A stretch of 49,740 nucleotides of DNA, taken from the IMG/VR virus record IMGVR_UViG_3300033571_011171, positions 1 through 49,740 of that record, one strand, 5' to 3'. The DNA is from a virus. Below, in pieces: positions 25,044 to 33,774 of the stretch. Position numbers and translations under genes: made by a program. The notes under the pieces were generated by a model that was not told where the DNA came from, made no database searches, and worked only from the letters and a program-made list of their open reading frames with translations. How positions within the stretch are numbered: the stretch's first letter is position 1; the number at the start of each line of letters is the position of its first letter.

Positions 25044-25376
25044 TTAGAGCAACAATTTGATTTGCCCACTTGTCGCTGCGCTGGTGGCAGCGGCATAAGC
25101 GTATCCAGCAAGGGTGTTGCCCGATGCAGTTGTGGTGAAGCGAGTGTTCGTCGCATCCCAGTACAACGCAGTACCAACGCTCCATGCTTGACCTGAGCCA
25201 GCACCGTGCTTGGTAACGTTGTACACTCCGCACACATTTACGGGAATCACATCACCAGAAACACCGCCTTTAGCAGCGATTCCGACAACAGAACCCATAA
25301 GTATCGGCTGGCCAGCTGTGATCGTTCCACCTGCGGTGAACTCGAATACGTCGCCTTCACATACGTAATTTTTCAT
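25044..25376 (-). CDS. Capsid decoration protein (DUF2190-like)
   Basis: 110 residues with the pattern of DUF2190 cement proteins (GDVFEFTAGGTITAGQPILM, VVGIAAKGGVSGDVIPV, GVYNVTK). Such proteins bind the outside of HK97-fold capsids. It follows the capsid gene after an attenuating hairpin, consistent with tuned stoichiometry. Confidence 0.82.
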   Translation of the reverse strand: MKNYVCEGDVFEFTAGGTITAGQPILMGSVVGIAAKGGVSGDVIPVNVCGVYNVTKHGAGSGQAWSVGTALYWDATNTRFTTTASGNTLAGYAYAAATSAATSGQIKLLL

Positions 25377-25402
25377 GTTCGATTTGTTTGTTGAGGTTTT
25401 TG

Positions 25403-25426
25403 TAAAAAGGGCGGTGTTACCCGCCC
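25403..25426 (-). terminator. Short hairpin with T-run after the capsid gene
   Basis: Leftward GGGCGG and CCGCCC pair around GTAACA and are followed by TTTTTA. A weak terminator that could lower expression downstream of the capsid gene. Confidence 0.7.
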
Positions 25427-25451
25427 CGGTGAATTATTTCAGTTCAGGCGA

Positions 25452-27530
25452 TTACGCGCCTGTGTTTTTGTAAAGACCCTTCCAGTCGATGGCTTTCGCA
25501 CCAAAGGTCGAACGAACTTTGATCTCGATTCCATCCACGTTGAAGCCTTCACGCTGATCGGTGTAGATTTCAGGCTGACCAGCCAAGAAACCGTACTCGA
25601 TCGTGTCGATGCGGTTCGGAGCACATGCCAAGTACCACTCGTTTCCAGTCAAACGACCCTCAACGATCAAGTCGAGAGAACCGCGGAACGGATTCGTGTC
25701 GGCTGTCTTGGTTGCTACGATCACAGCCTGCAACAACTGCTGAGCTTTGGTTTCCTTCTCAGGACCAACGATCAGGTATTGAGGCTCGAGATTCAACTGG
25801 CGACCTGATGCGTTCTTCTGAATTCTGATCGCTTTGCGAGCAGCAGAAATCGCATCAACGGTGATGTCTGTTCCCGACGCAGCCAAGTTGGCGTGCTCAG
25901 TTCCAAACAGGTTGAACGTGTCGGACATCGCAGGGTTGGAGCTCAGGATACCGTAAACGATATCAGACTGCAGCTGCGCTACTTCTTCCGCTAACATACC
26001 TGGCACGCGACTGAACGCGTTGAGGTTGTCGTTGATGATCATTTCCCAGGTGATCGCTACGATCTCTCCGTACTTTTTCACTCTCCACTTTTCAGCAGAT
26101 TCACCAACGGTGCCGTACTTGTACTCACCGCCCTCGAGCACCTCTTTCAGAGGCGACATTCCGTCCATACGAACGGTTTCCTGATCACGGAAATCAGGCG
26201 CATCGTTACGACGTGCCCACATTTCAAACGTGCGTGGTGCCAACGCATACTGCGCCAACAGTCGTCTGTTGAATGTGTTTCCGAGGATGATCGGGAAATC
26301 CGATGTGGTGTGGTATGTACGGGTGTTCATCGCACGTTTGGCGATTTCTTCCTTCGACATTCCACGGGTGTTCTCACCACCAGCGATCAGGCACTCCTCA
26401 GCCATACGCAACAGGCTCATGCCGCGGAATTCGCGAGCAGCGTCGATGCGTTTCTGATTTTTGCCACCGTCGGTGTCGAGCGTAGCGCGACCACCTTCAA
26501 CGCGCAGCATAAGGGCATCGCCCATCGCTTCACGCACTTTATCAGACTGCTCAGTGCCCACCTTCACAGATGCGCTGGCAATCTGACGTTCGCCCTTGAT
26601 CATGTCGTCCACGATCAATTCGCGAATCTTCTCGATCGAAGTTCCACCATCGATGTGCTCGTTGATGAACTTGTCGTCCTTCCCAGCAGCGCGAGAAAGA
26701 TCGGTGATCGTGCGAACGCGGAGGCGTTCAGCCGAACGAATTGCATCTGTATCAACAGGTGCTGGTGCAGGTGCAGGAGCTGGAGCCGGTGCCGGTGAAG
26801 GCGTAGGTGCAGCAGCCCTTTCAGCAGTAGCGACCTCTGTTTCCAGCTGGCGCAACTGAATGTCCTCGTCCGCTGTGCGGGTTTCGAGGGCTTTGAGCCG
26901 GGCGATCTCGGCTCTCTTTTGCTCGATAGTCATTGTGTTATGATGTATTTGGATTTGAGGATTAATGACACGAACGCTGAATGCTTCGCCTTCGGAGCGA
27001 ACACCAGCGTTAGCATCGGCGGGTATGGTCACCAACGAAACTTCGTATGGTTCCCAATCAGTGGCGCGATATTCAGGCAACTGCCCTTCGCGCTTTGTAA
27101 CTGTGTAAGTGTGAACTCTGTATCCGACAGAGATGTTTGTGAGGATGCCATCCTTCACGTCTGCCATGATTGGCGCGACATCTTCGCGCGCTGAAAAACG
27201 AACAGTGCATCTGAGCACTCCGTTCTCCACTCGCGCAGAACCTGGAACTACTACGCCCAGCGCACTGGATAAGTCGTATCGTTTGTGGCTGTTGAGAAGC
27301 GGTGCTCCGCTCTCCATCCGCCCCATGCGGATTGCCTTCGGGTCCATCGAAAGGATTTCGTTTACCTCTCCATCCTCCCACGTGAACATTCGAACAGCGG
27401 CTTCGGTCGCGACCGTAACCTCAACTGTCCGTTCTTTGTCGTTAAATGTGTCGGGAGCGAACATTGCGCGCTGATGCAGCGGCTTTAGTTCGCGAGTTTG
27501 GGACGAATTTCCTTGTACAAGTTCGGGCAT
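25452..27530 (-). CDS. Prohead protease / major capsid protein fusion
   Basis: 692 residues from the ATG at 27530 (a GTG at 27536 also opens the frame). Residues 20-190 are an HK97-type prohead protease: LLNSHKRYDLSSALGVV with the catalytic His, then DVKDGILTNISVGYRV with the Ser. Residues 200-235 are a coiled coil, 240-260 an Ala/Pro linker, and 300-692 the Mu gpT-like major capsid (LGNTFNRRLLAQYALAPRTF to the end). The fusion would deliver protease and scaffold in cis and be cut during maturation. An internal in-frame ATG at 26933, preceded by CATAACACA like other starts here, could produce capsid without protease. Confidence 0.92.
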   Translation of the reverse strand: MPELVQGNSSQTRELKPLHQRAMFAPDTFNDKERTVEVTVATEAAVRMFTWEDGEVNEILSMDPKAIRMGRMESGAPLLNSHKRYDLSSALGVVVPGSARVENGVLRCTVRFSAREDVAPIMADVKDGILTNISVGYRVHTYTVTKREGQLPEYRATDWEPYEVSLVTIPADANAGVRSEGEAFSVRVINPQIQIHHNTMTIEQKRAEIARLKALETRTADEDIQLRQLETEVATAERAAAPTPSPAPAPAPAPAPAPVDTDAIRSAERLRVRTITDLSRAAGKDDKFINEHIDGGTSIEKIRELIVDDMIKGERQIASASVKVGTEQSDKVREAMGDALMLRVEGGRATLDTDGGKNQKRIDAAREFRGMSLLRMAEECLIAGGENTRGMSKEEIAKRAMNTRTYHTTSDFPIILGNTFNRRLLAQYALAPRTFEMWARRNDAPDFRDQETVRMDGMSPLKEVLEGGEYKYGTVGESAEKWRVKKYGEIVAITWEMIINDNLNAFSRVPGMLAEEVAQLQSDIVYGILSSNPAMSDTFNLFGTEHANLAASGTDITVDAISAARKAIRIQKNASGRQLNLEPQYLIVGPEKETKAQQLLQAVIVATKTADTNPFRGSLDLIVEGRLTGNEWYLACAPNRIDTIEYGFLAGQPEIYTDQREGFNVDGIEIKVRSTFGAKAIDWKGLYKNTGA

Positions 27531-27614
27531 GTTCACGCAATTTTCACCTACTCGCCTGTTTTCGTCGCTGAAAAACGGGTGACATTACGTGAACATCACT
27601 TCGTTTGTTGCGTG

Positions 27615-27645
27615 CAATAATACGATTTTTTAAAACACAAAGAAA
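27615..27645 (-). promoter_or_regulatory. Possible promoter of the capsid gene
   Basis: TTTC (27645-27642), 19-bp spacer and TATTATTG (27622-27615) match the consensus with one mismatch in each box. It lies between the terminator and the capsid gene, 85 bases before the ATG. Weaker evidence than for the perfect promoters. Confidence 0.4.
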
Positions 27646-27669
27646 AACCCCGAATATTTTTCGGGGTTT
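27639..27669 (-). terminator. Terminator upstream of the capsid gene
   Basis: Leftward AAACCCCGAA and TTCGGGGTTT form a perfect 10-bp stem with a 5-base loop, followed by TTTCTTTG. It separates the packaging/portal transcript from the capsid transcript. Confidence 0.88.
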
Positions 27670-27676
27670 CTCAAAA

Positions 27677-27928
27677 TTATGATCTCATACTTGGGACGTA
27701 CGATCTCGGAAGTTTCCGATGGTTGCCCGTCGCGGAGGGTTTCCCCTTCGCTATTAGGTGTCCTTTCAGCGGAACTGGTGTTCCCTTGAACTCCTGCCCA
27801 GTGAAGAAATACTGGTACCCACCGCGCCCAGTTCGTCTGAGCAAAATAGGTCCGAACAAACTTGAATCGTGAATCATCGCGTGTCCGCGCTTAAGCGCGC
27901 GCATCGCAGAACGGCTGTTCTTTGGCAT
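27677..27928 (-). CDS. Small basic protein between portal and capsid (83 aa)
   Basis: Started at the ATG at 27928, which follows AACACACACATAT; a longer frame overlaps the portal gene antisense to no known domain and is rejected. The protein is strongly basic (SRSAMRALKRGH, KLPRSYVPSMRS) with an aromatic GGYQYFFTG centre. Being just before the capsid terminator, it might be a head minor protein or nucleic-acid binding factor; no family recognised. Confidence 0.62.
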   Translation of the reverse strand: MPKNSRSAMRALKRGHAMIHDSSLFGPILLRRTGRGGYQYFFTGQEFKGTPVPLKGHLIAKGKPSATGNHRKLPRSYVPSMRS

Positions 27929-27947
27929 ATATGTGTGTGTTAATTGG

Positions 27948-29459
27948 TTACTGTGTAGTGGTTGCCTTCTTCGCTGGCTTCTTCGCAGGTGTCGCGCCTG
28001 TTGTTTCCTCAGCGTTCGGGTCTGAACGTGTCGGGTCGAATCGAGCATCCGAGGTAGGCATCAGCTCGAGCTCGTCCCACATCTTCTTTTGACGCTTCAA
28101 CTGCTCTTTCAGCTCCTCAGGGTCCCAGCCCAATTCACGGGCTGCTTCCTCCCAGCTGTTCAAGCCAGCACGAATGCCCTCGTTCAGAGCCTTTGTTTCC
28201 TTATCAGGGTCGATCATCGCACGTCGCGGAGCTGTCCAGCTCGCTAACACCGTGCGCGGCAGGTTCGACGAGATAAATCCCGTTTCCATGAACCACATGA
28301 ACGAGCCAGTGCAGAATTTCGGGATCATCATGTTCAGCTGCCAGTCTTCAACCAGCCGCTGCGCGTCGATGAAACCCATCCGTCCTGAGCTGAAATTCAC
28401 CTGAGTGAGATCGCCCGTCATGGAGGCATACGTCACACCGTACCCAGCAGCGATGCTCTCCTTCACGGTGCGGGAATAATCCCCGTACCCTTCGGTCGAT
28501 GGAGTGGCTGGGAACGTGATTGTCTTGCCCGGTGGGAGGTACTCGATCGCACCTGGTTCGATCTTGTCAGGCAGCGGTGAGCCTTTCGAACCCGACGTGG
28601 TGCCCGATGTGGACATATCCACGTTGGCCATATCGCCAACGAACGCTGCCCAGCTCGCTGCGACTTTCTCCTTCATCAACCGCGCATCCTGCAGGTCTGA
28701 GAAATCCCTCGAGGTCAGAAATCCCGAAACGCCAAACGGCACTCCGCGAACCTGCCCAGGGCGAAGAACGTCGAACACGTGGATAACATCGGAGATCGGC
28801 ACGAAATCCGATGAGATATTCCCGAACTCGGACGGGTGACGCTGGTACAGCCAGTACCCAGTCTTGCGACCTGTCTTGTCGTACTGAACACCCTGCATCA
28901 CATACCCGTCGTCCTGAACCACAAACCCCATCCCCGTGTCCTTCGATTCGTCGATGAACTCGGGTTCGAGAACCTGCAGCTGCAGAGGAACGAGCGTGCC
29001 GTTTTTCTTGTATCGCTTGATGATCAGTGCTTCGCCAGATTCAGCGACCGTGCGCATGATCAGTCGCTGCAACCCGTAGAAATTCAGGTTGCCGTCAAAA
29101 TCGCAGTGGGTTGATTCTGCCCACGCCTTCCACGCGTCTTTCACGCGCTTGGTGTTGCCAGGCGTACCCATGAACGCTGGACGGATTCCCGTTCCAACCA
29201 CCGACAGAGCGATGTTCTCAATGGCACGTTTGCCGTATGGGAAATTTCGGGCAATCCAGCGCGAACGATCTCTCAGGCGAGCGATAGCAGGACCGTTCAC
29301 CGAATTGATTGAACCAGGTGATACCAGCCAGCCGTCACCGCGCCTGCCTTGCGTTGCGCCTTCGTACTTGCGCAAACGCTCCATCTCAGAGCGCCACGCG
29401 ATACGCTTAGCTCCTGCTTTGGGCGATACCGCCCCGATCAAACCATCTAACCAATTCAT
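27948..29459 (-). CDS. Portal protein (lambda gpB type)
   Basis: 503 residues forming the dodecameric DNA channel. Lambda-type signatures: SPGSINSVNGPAIARLRDRS near the start, RAIENIALSVVGTGIRP, CDFDGNLNFYGLQRLIMRTV, and GYGVTYASMTGDLTQVNFSS followed by GRMGFIDA. The C-terminal tail is Lys/Ala/Thr-rich (PAKKPAKKATTTQ). The start overlaps the gpW-like gene by 4 bp. Confidence 0.94.
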   Translation of the reverse strand: MNWLDGLIGAVSPKAGAKRIAWRSEMERLRKYEGATQGRRGDGWLVSPGSINSVNGPAIARLRDRSRWIARNFPYGKRAIENIALSVVGTGIRPAFMGTPGNTKRVKDAWKAWAESTHCDFDGNLNFYGLQRLIMRTVAESGEALIIKRYKKNGTLVPLQLQVLEPEFIDESKDTGMGFVVQDDGYVMQGVQYDKTGRKTGYWLYQRHPSEFGNISSDFVPISDVIHVFDVLRPGQVRGVPFGVSGFLTSRDFSDLQDARLMKEKVAASWAAFVGDMANVDMSTSGTTSGSKGSPLPDKIEPGAIEYLPPGKTITFPATPSTEGYGDYSRTVKESIAAGYGVTYASMTGDLTQVNFSSGRMGFIDAQRLVEDWQLNMMIPKFCTGSFMWFMETGFISSNLPRTVLASWTAPRRAMIDPDKETKALNEGIRAGLNSWEEAARELGWDPEELKEQLKRQKKMWDELELMPTSDARFDPTRSDPNAEETTGATPAKKPAKKATTTQ

Positions 29460-29659
29460 GTTGTGCCTTTAGAATATCCTGGGTATTTGCGAGAACTCGT
29501 ATGGTCATTCAAACCAAGTTCTTCGCCCATGGCACGGAGTACCGCAGCCATCTCGTCAAGAGATCGGTATGTGACCTCTTTATCAGCGTACTTCACTGTT
29601 TTTGCGCCAGTCGCGATTGCTGACTTAAGCGCGTTGTATTCTTCGATCGTCCATGCCAT
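29456..29659 (-). CDS. gpW-like head-tail joining protein (67 aa)
   Basis: The sequence MAWTIEEYNALKSAIATGAK, then VTYRSLDEMAAVLRAMGEEL matches the lambda gpW family, a small protein between terminase and portal that completes filled heads. Coupled to the portal by ATGA overlap. Confidence 0.88.
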   Translation of the reverse strand: MAWTIEEYNALKSAIATGAKTVKYADKEVTYRSLDEMAAVLRAMGEELGLNDHTSSRKYPGYSKGTT

Positions 29660-29686
29660 GGCTGCAAACTTAATACTTTTTTCCTG

Positions 29687-31534
29687 TTACTTCCAAAAAC
29701 TCGATTTTCGTCGCTCAATCACAGGTTCTGCTGTTTCCTTCCCGTAACTGGCATCGATCATCGCCCAGGTTTCTTCTGTCCAGCGATCAACTCCGATGTA
29801 AGCAGCTCCTGCCATCGCATACACACGGGTATCGAGTGGCTCGTTTCGCTCGAACGTCTTTTCCCACTGGTGCTTCACGTACCCCTTTTTGTCCTTCACA
29901 GCGATCAGCCGTTCCGCTGTCAGCCCCTTGAAGTAGTTCGAATCTCGCTTCGGGAACCAGCAGTACCCGTCAGGAAATGTGCCGTCCTCGAGCACCGTTT
30001 GTTTCAGGTACCCGTACAACCGCTGCTTGAACACACCGATGCCGATATTCAGCAATCGAACACGCCCAGTCTTTCTTCCATCCATCCGCACGTCCACGGT
30101 GCTTGGAGGAGTAAACGGGATTTGCAGTGATTCCTGCCCTTTGATCGCGATCACCCGCGAAGGGTCGAACCGACGGCAAAACTCATAGGCGTAGTGCGTG
30201 TTGTAACCCGTATCGACGCAGGTGATCTTGATCGGCAACTGAGCTCCATCGGCTCGAACGAATTGCTCGTTCACAACCGCTGCCAGCCTGTTCCACGTTT
30301 CCAGCTTCGTGGTGTCGCCCAAGATCACACGGTAGTCCACCGAGTGGGTTTGCATACCGCGGCACCAGCCAACGATCTCGAGCTCGAGGCGGTCTTTCTG
30401 AACGTCAACCCCGCAGCTGAGGAACACCACTTCGCGCGGCACCGTCTTGTCCGGTACGTCGATCGCGCGCTCCATGATCCGTTCCCATTCAGGAACGTCA
30501 CCGTCCTCCTCATAGGTCATTCCCAGCACGGTGTTGAAAAACGATTTCAGTTTCTCAGGCTTGCCCTGTGCCTCCTCCCAGTCCCGTACAGCCTCCTGCC
30601 AGCTGTACCAACCAACAGGCGAGTACAGCGCGGAAACGTGGAATCCGATCTTTCGAGGCGAGGCATTCTCAGGCTTGTCGGGTACGAAGTGCCCAGCAGC
30701 GAGCATGTCCGTTTTGTGCAGCTCCTCGATGATCGGCTCAGCACACGAATTGCATTCGTAGTACACCGTTTCGGGCTTACCTGCCTCCCAGCGGAACTGC
30801 TCGAACTCGAGCTTCTGATAGGTGCCGCAGTGTGGGCACGGCACGTGGTAATAGTTCTGATCGGTTTCCAGAAATGCGGCTTCAACAGCCGATTGACCTT
30901 TCACCAACGGTGTCGATGGGATGTAAATCTTTCGACGTGGGAACGTCGCGGTACGCTTTTCAGCCAGCTTGATCGGGTCCCCTTCCCCGTCCAGGTCAGC
31001 AGGATATGCATCAGCCTCGTCGAGCATCAGGCAGCGAACAGGAATCGAACGAAGTCCAGCCGCGGAGTTCGCGCCCGTAGCCATCAAAACCCCACCGGGA
31101 AACATCTTCATTTTCGCGGTGTTTTTGCTGTCCTTCGATCGGGTTTTCCCAATCTTCTCAATCAACCGCGGTGTGTTCTCGATCATCGGGTCGATGCGGA
31201 TTGCGACGTTACGTTTCAACGTGTCGTCCGTCGGCATCACCATCAGGATCGGGCACGGCACCAGGTCCATCAGGTACCCAATCCAGTTGTTGCCGATCTC
31301 CGTTGCACCGATCTGAGCGCATTTCATGAAAATAATCACTTGGCACGGGTCGCCAACTGACAATTTATCCATGATCGTGCGCAAATATGGGGTTCTCGAA
31401 ACCCTGTACAGCCCAGGTTCAGAGGCTGCTTGCGAGGTCAAATACCTGTATTTCTCTGCCCATTCGGTTACTGTGAACCGTGGTTCAGGGCGTAAACCCT
31501 CCAAAAATGGGCGAATAATCTCGAAATTCGTCAT
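29687..31534 (-). CDS. terL: Terminase large subunit (lambda gpA type)
   Basis: 615-residue packaging ATPase and nuclease. Walker A-like KCAQIGATE at 71-79, Walker B CLMLDEAD at 168-175, and a C-terminal RNase H-like nuclease beginning at SCGVDVQKDRLELEIVGW, with Asp in CVDTGYNT. A CPHC/CNSC zinc-binding pair lies at about 237-267. GpA-type enzymes usually cut at cos sites, so cohesive ends are expected by family. Overlaps the small subunit by ATGA. Confidence 0.95.
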   Translation of the reverse strand: MTNFEIIRPFLEGLRPEPRFTVTEWAEKYRYLTSQAASEPGLYRVSRTPYLRTIMDKLSVGDPCQVIIFMKCAQIGATEIGNNWIGYLMDLVPCPILMVMPTDDTLKRNVAIRIDPMIENTPRLIEKIGKTRSKDSKNTAKMKMFPGGVLMATGANSAAGLRSIPVRCLMLDEADAYPADLDGEGDPIKLAEKRTATFPRRKIYIPSTPLVKGQSAVEAAFLETDQNYYHVPCPHCGTYQKLEFEQFRWEAGKPETVYYECNSCAEPIIEELHKTDMLAAGHFVPDKPENASPRKIGFHVSALYSPVGWYSWQEAVRDWEEAQGKPEKLKSFFNTVLGMTYEEDGDVPEWERIMERAIDVPDKTVPREVVFLSCGVDVQKDRLELEIVGWCRGMQTHSVDYRVILGDTTKLETWNRLAAVVNEQFVRADGAQLPIKITCVDTGYNTHYAYEFCRRFDPSRVIAIKGQESLQIPFTPPSTVDVRMDGRKTGRVRLLNIGIGVFKQRLYGYLKQTVLEDGTFPDGYCWFPKRDSNYFKGLTAERLIAVKDKKGYVKHQWEKTFERNEPLDTRVYAMAGAAYIGVDRWTEETWAMIDASYGKETAEPVIERRKSSFWK

Positions 31535-32109
31535 AAATCACGGGAAATTACCTGTGTAATCTTCTCCAACGCAGAAGCTATCGCTTCCTCGAGGTAAATC
31601 TGCTGCTGGTTTCGATCGCTGATTCCGCGCAGCCTGTCGATGTGCCGCGCTGGAATTCCCATCAGTTCTTTGCGGATTTCCTGTCCCATCTCATACAGCG
31701 AGTTGGATATGTCGGATTTCTTCACCACCTGTCCCTGCTGCTCTTGCAGTTTCAGGTGGAGCAACTTCGCCTTGATCGCGGATTCGGCTTGCTTGTGCTT
31801 CGATATCGAGGCGCGTGCCTCTACGTCGGGACTATCTGTCCCTTCGCTCGCTGGCGCGGTGGGCGCGGATGGCGTTTGTGCAGGCTGGCTCTGCAGCTTC
31901 TCAGCCAGCACAGGATTGTTGTGGGCGTAGTTCGGATTGTGGTTTTGCGACCACTCCCGATCTGCCACATCAGGGTTGATCCATGGTCTGCCTTTGGCAT
32001 CCTTCACCAGCCCGTGAATAATCTTCCCAGCTCTGATTGCTTTTCGAACTGCTCCTTCTGAGCAGCCGCGCCTTTCAGCATATTGTCGTTGCGATAAATG
32101 TCCTTCCAT
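31531..32109 (-). CDS. terS: Terminase small subunit (Nu1-like)
   Basis: 192 residues. The N-terminal winged HTH (SQRQYAERRGCSEGAVRKAI, then GKIIHGLV) recognises packaging DNA. A Pro/Ala/Ser linker (70-95) leads to a C-terminal helical region (KAKLLHLKLQEQQGQVVKKS) that binds the large subunit, as in lambda gpNu1 relatives. It follows the IbrB-like gene by 7 bp. Confidence 0.85.
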   Translation of the reverse strand: MEGHLSQRQYAERRGCSEGAVRKAIRAGKIIHGLVKDAKGRPWINPDVADREWSQNHNPNYAHNNPVLAEKLQSQPAQTPSAPTAPASEGTDSPDVEARASISKHKQAESAIKAKLLHLKLQEQQGQVVKKSDISNSLYEMGQEIRKELMGIPARHIDRLRGISDRNQQQIYLEEAIASALEKITQVISRDL

Positions 32110-32116
32110 ACTTCAT

Positions 32117-32599
32117 TCAATCAGGCACCCATGCCTTACTCCATTCAGCGTTTGTAACTATTCGTGTCTTCGGAATTCCCTTCCGATTCGACAATCTCAC
32201 CACTTCTTCGGGTTCCATCCCCAATCGCTTGCAGATGTCTTCCAGTGGCATTCCCGATTCAACCATTCCACCGACGATCTCAGCCATTTTCAGCACAGCG
32301 TGCGTGCCTCGAGCTCGGTTGTGTCGGATGGTGGACATCTGCCTGTCGTGCCGCGACTTGCGCGCCAGCACCACCACGGGAACGTCCGAACTGTCCAAGT
32401 CGGCAGAAACCGTCCAGCGGTGAAATCCATCGACGATCGTGCCGTCAGGGTTCACCACAATCGGCTGTGTCCAGCCATCTTCTACGATGGAGAGCCGCAG
32501 CAGTTTCAGTTCAGGTGGAGCAACTGCATTGGGGTTGTAGTCGTTGGGTTTGAGCGTGTCGCGCGGTACCCACAGCACGCGGTCGATCGGATTTCTCAT
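32117..32599 (-). CDS. ibrB: IbrB-like ParB/Srx-domain protein
   Basis: 160 residues. The fold is ParB-N/sulfiredoxin-like: PNDYNPNAVAPPELKLLRLS, DGWTQPIVVN, then IVDGFHRW (the GxxR-type nucleotide pocket) and STIRHNRARGTH. This set is characteristic of IbrB, partner of IbrA in enterobacterial prophages. ParB-like folds can bind CTP or act as nucleases. The start overlaps the IbrA-like gene by ATGA, and the terminase follows directly, so it is co-expressed with DNA packaging. The biochemical role of IbrB is not established. Confidence 0.85.
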   Translation of the reverse strand: MRNPIDRVLWVPRDTLKPNDYNPNAVAPPELKLLRLSIVEDGWTQPIVVNPDGTIVDGFHRWTVSADLDSSDVPVVVLARKSRHDRQMSTIRHNRARGTHAVLKMAEIVGGMVESGMPLEDICKRLGMEPEEVVRLSNRKGIPKTRIVTNAEWSKAWVPD

Positions 32600-33774
32600 G
32601 CTCGCTTGCCGTGTTTTTCGATCACCTGATCGAGAGTTAGTCCCAGTTTCTTCATCACCTTGTCGCCTTCACCGACCATGTTCTGCTTCTGCCTGCCCTT
32701 GAAATCTCCCTTCACGGCAATCTTCGCGAAGAACTTCCAGCTCGCACCCGTGAGGATATGCGGCTGTTCATCCTCGATCGGCTCGTCGGTTTTCTCGTAA
32801 TGGTGGGAAATCAGACCGTTGATCGATTGCCGAATTTGATTCCGGTACTCAATCTCCGAGTAAGTTTCGATCACCATCTCCGTGTACTGCTTCCAGGTCA
32901 CACCGTCGGGTTTCTTCCAGTTGGAATACAGCTCGGTGTTCGCATACCGCCACGCGGTACCAACGCCCTTCACCCGTCCGATCATCTTGTGCCAAAGTTC
33001 TGGCCAGCATTCGGCATACACCCACAATCCGCGCAGTGGTTCTTCTCCATACGGAGGGCACACGCGCTGAGTGAGTAGCTTTCCGTGCAGCGAGGTGTGG
33101 TTGAACACGTCGTAAGTGCGGTTGTAATCCAGCCCTTTCACCTCAACGAGTTTCCAAACATCCTCACTGGACCAGTCGTAAATCGGATGCGCCCGATACG
33201 AATTACCGAAGTCAGCCGAACTGGTGATGTACGCGTCGTTCTTCTTCTGCGCGATCACGCGGTACCGCCTCAATGATTCCTGAGTGCGAATGCCAGTGAC
33301 CACCACCACCGAACCCATGTCGTTCGGGAAAATCTTCGGCATCCATTCAGCGAATGAATCTCCGAAATTGAACAGCGGGTGTTCGGTAATTCCCCACGGT
33401 GGGAGCTCCCGACACCACAGGTGGCGTTCGGCAGGATTCCAGCAATACCACCACGGCTGTTCGTTCGAGCACGCGTTGCGGTGTTTCACTGGCAGGCAGT
33501 ACCAGTCCAGCTTCACGTCCGATCGCTGCCTGATGCGCTCCACGTACTCCACAGTCGGAGGGTGGATTGCTTCTTCGTCCACGAAGATCGCCCACACAGG
33601 TAACCTGCCCAGGCGCGTAGCCACCTCAACGGTGAGGTTCAGAACCGCGGTGGAATCCTTCCCGCCTGAGAAGGAAACCACCACATGGTCGAACCGCTGG
33701 TACAGGTACTCAATCCGCTCGATCGCGGCTTCGTACACGTTCTGATCTGTGTATTTTTTGTGCCGTGCCTTCAT
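32596..33774 (-). CDS. ibrA: IbrA-like PAPS-reductase/PP-loop ATPase (DUF3440 family)
   Basis: 392 residues. The PP-loop motif SFSGGKDST at 34-42 binds ATP and activates a substrate as an adenylate, as in PAPS reductase, DndC and tRNA thiolases. Other family marks are FVDEEAIHPPTVEYVERI, VVTGIRTQESLRRYR, HPIYDWSSEDVW and the Cys-containing CPPYGEEPLRGLW. IbrA/DUF3440 proteins form a family next to DndC. Tight overlaps with cupin and IbrB (4 bp each) show that they work together. A sulfur-transfer or other nucleic-acid modifying role is inferred from fold, not shown. Confidence 0.9.
   Translation of the reverse strand: MKARHKKYTDQNVYEAAIERIEYLYQRFDHVVVSFSGGKDSTAVLNLTVEVATRLGRLPVWAIFVDEEAIHPPTVEYVERIRQRSDVKLDWYCLPVKHRNACSNEQPWWYCWNPAERHLWCRELPPWGITEHPLFNFGDSFAEWMPKIFPNDMGSVVVVTGIRTQESLRRYRVIAQKKNDAYITSSADFGNSYRAHPIYDWSSEDVWKLVEVKGLDYNRTYDVFNHTSLHGKLLTQRVCPPYGEEPLRGLWVYAECWPELWHKMIGRVKGVGTAWRYANTELYSNWKKPDGVTWKQYTEMVIETYSEIEYRNQIRQSINGLISHHYEKTDEPIEDEQPHILTGASWKFFAKIAVKGDFKGRQKQNMVGEGDKVMKKLGLTLDQVIEKHGKRA

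Noticed and set aside
30194-31360. 388-codon open frame on the plus strand
   Set aside because: It is antisense to the terminase large subunit, whose motifs are intact; composition is that of a shadow frame in GC-rich sequence and it has no promoter or neighbours.
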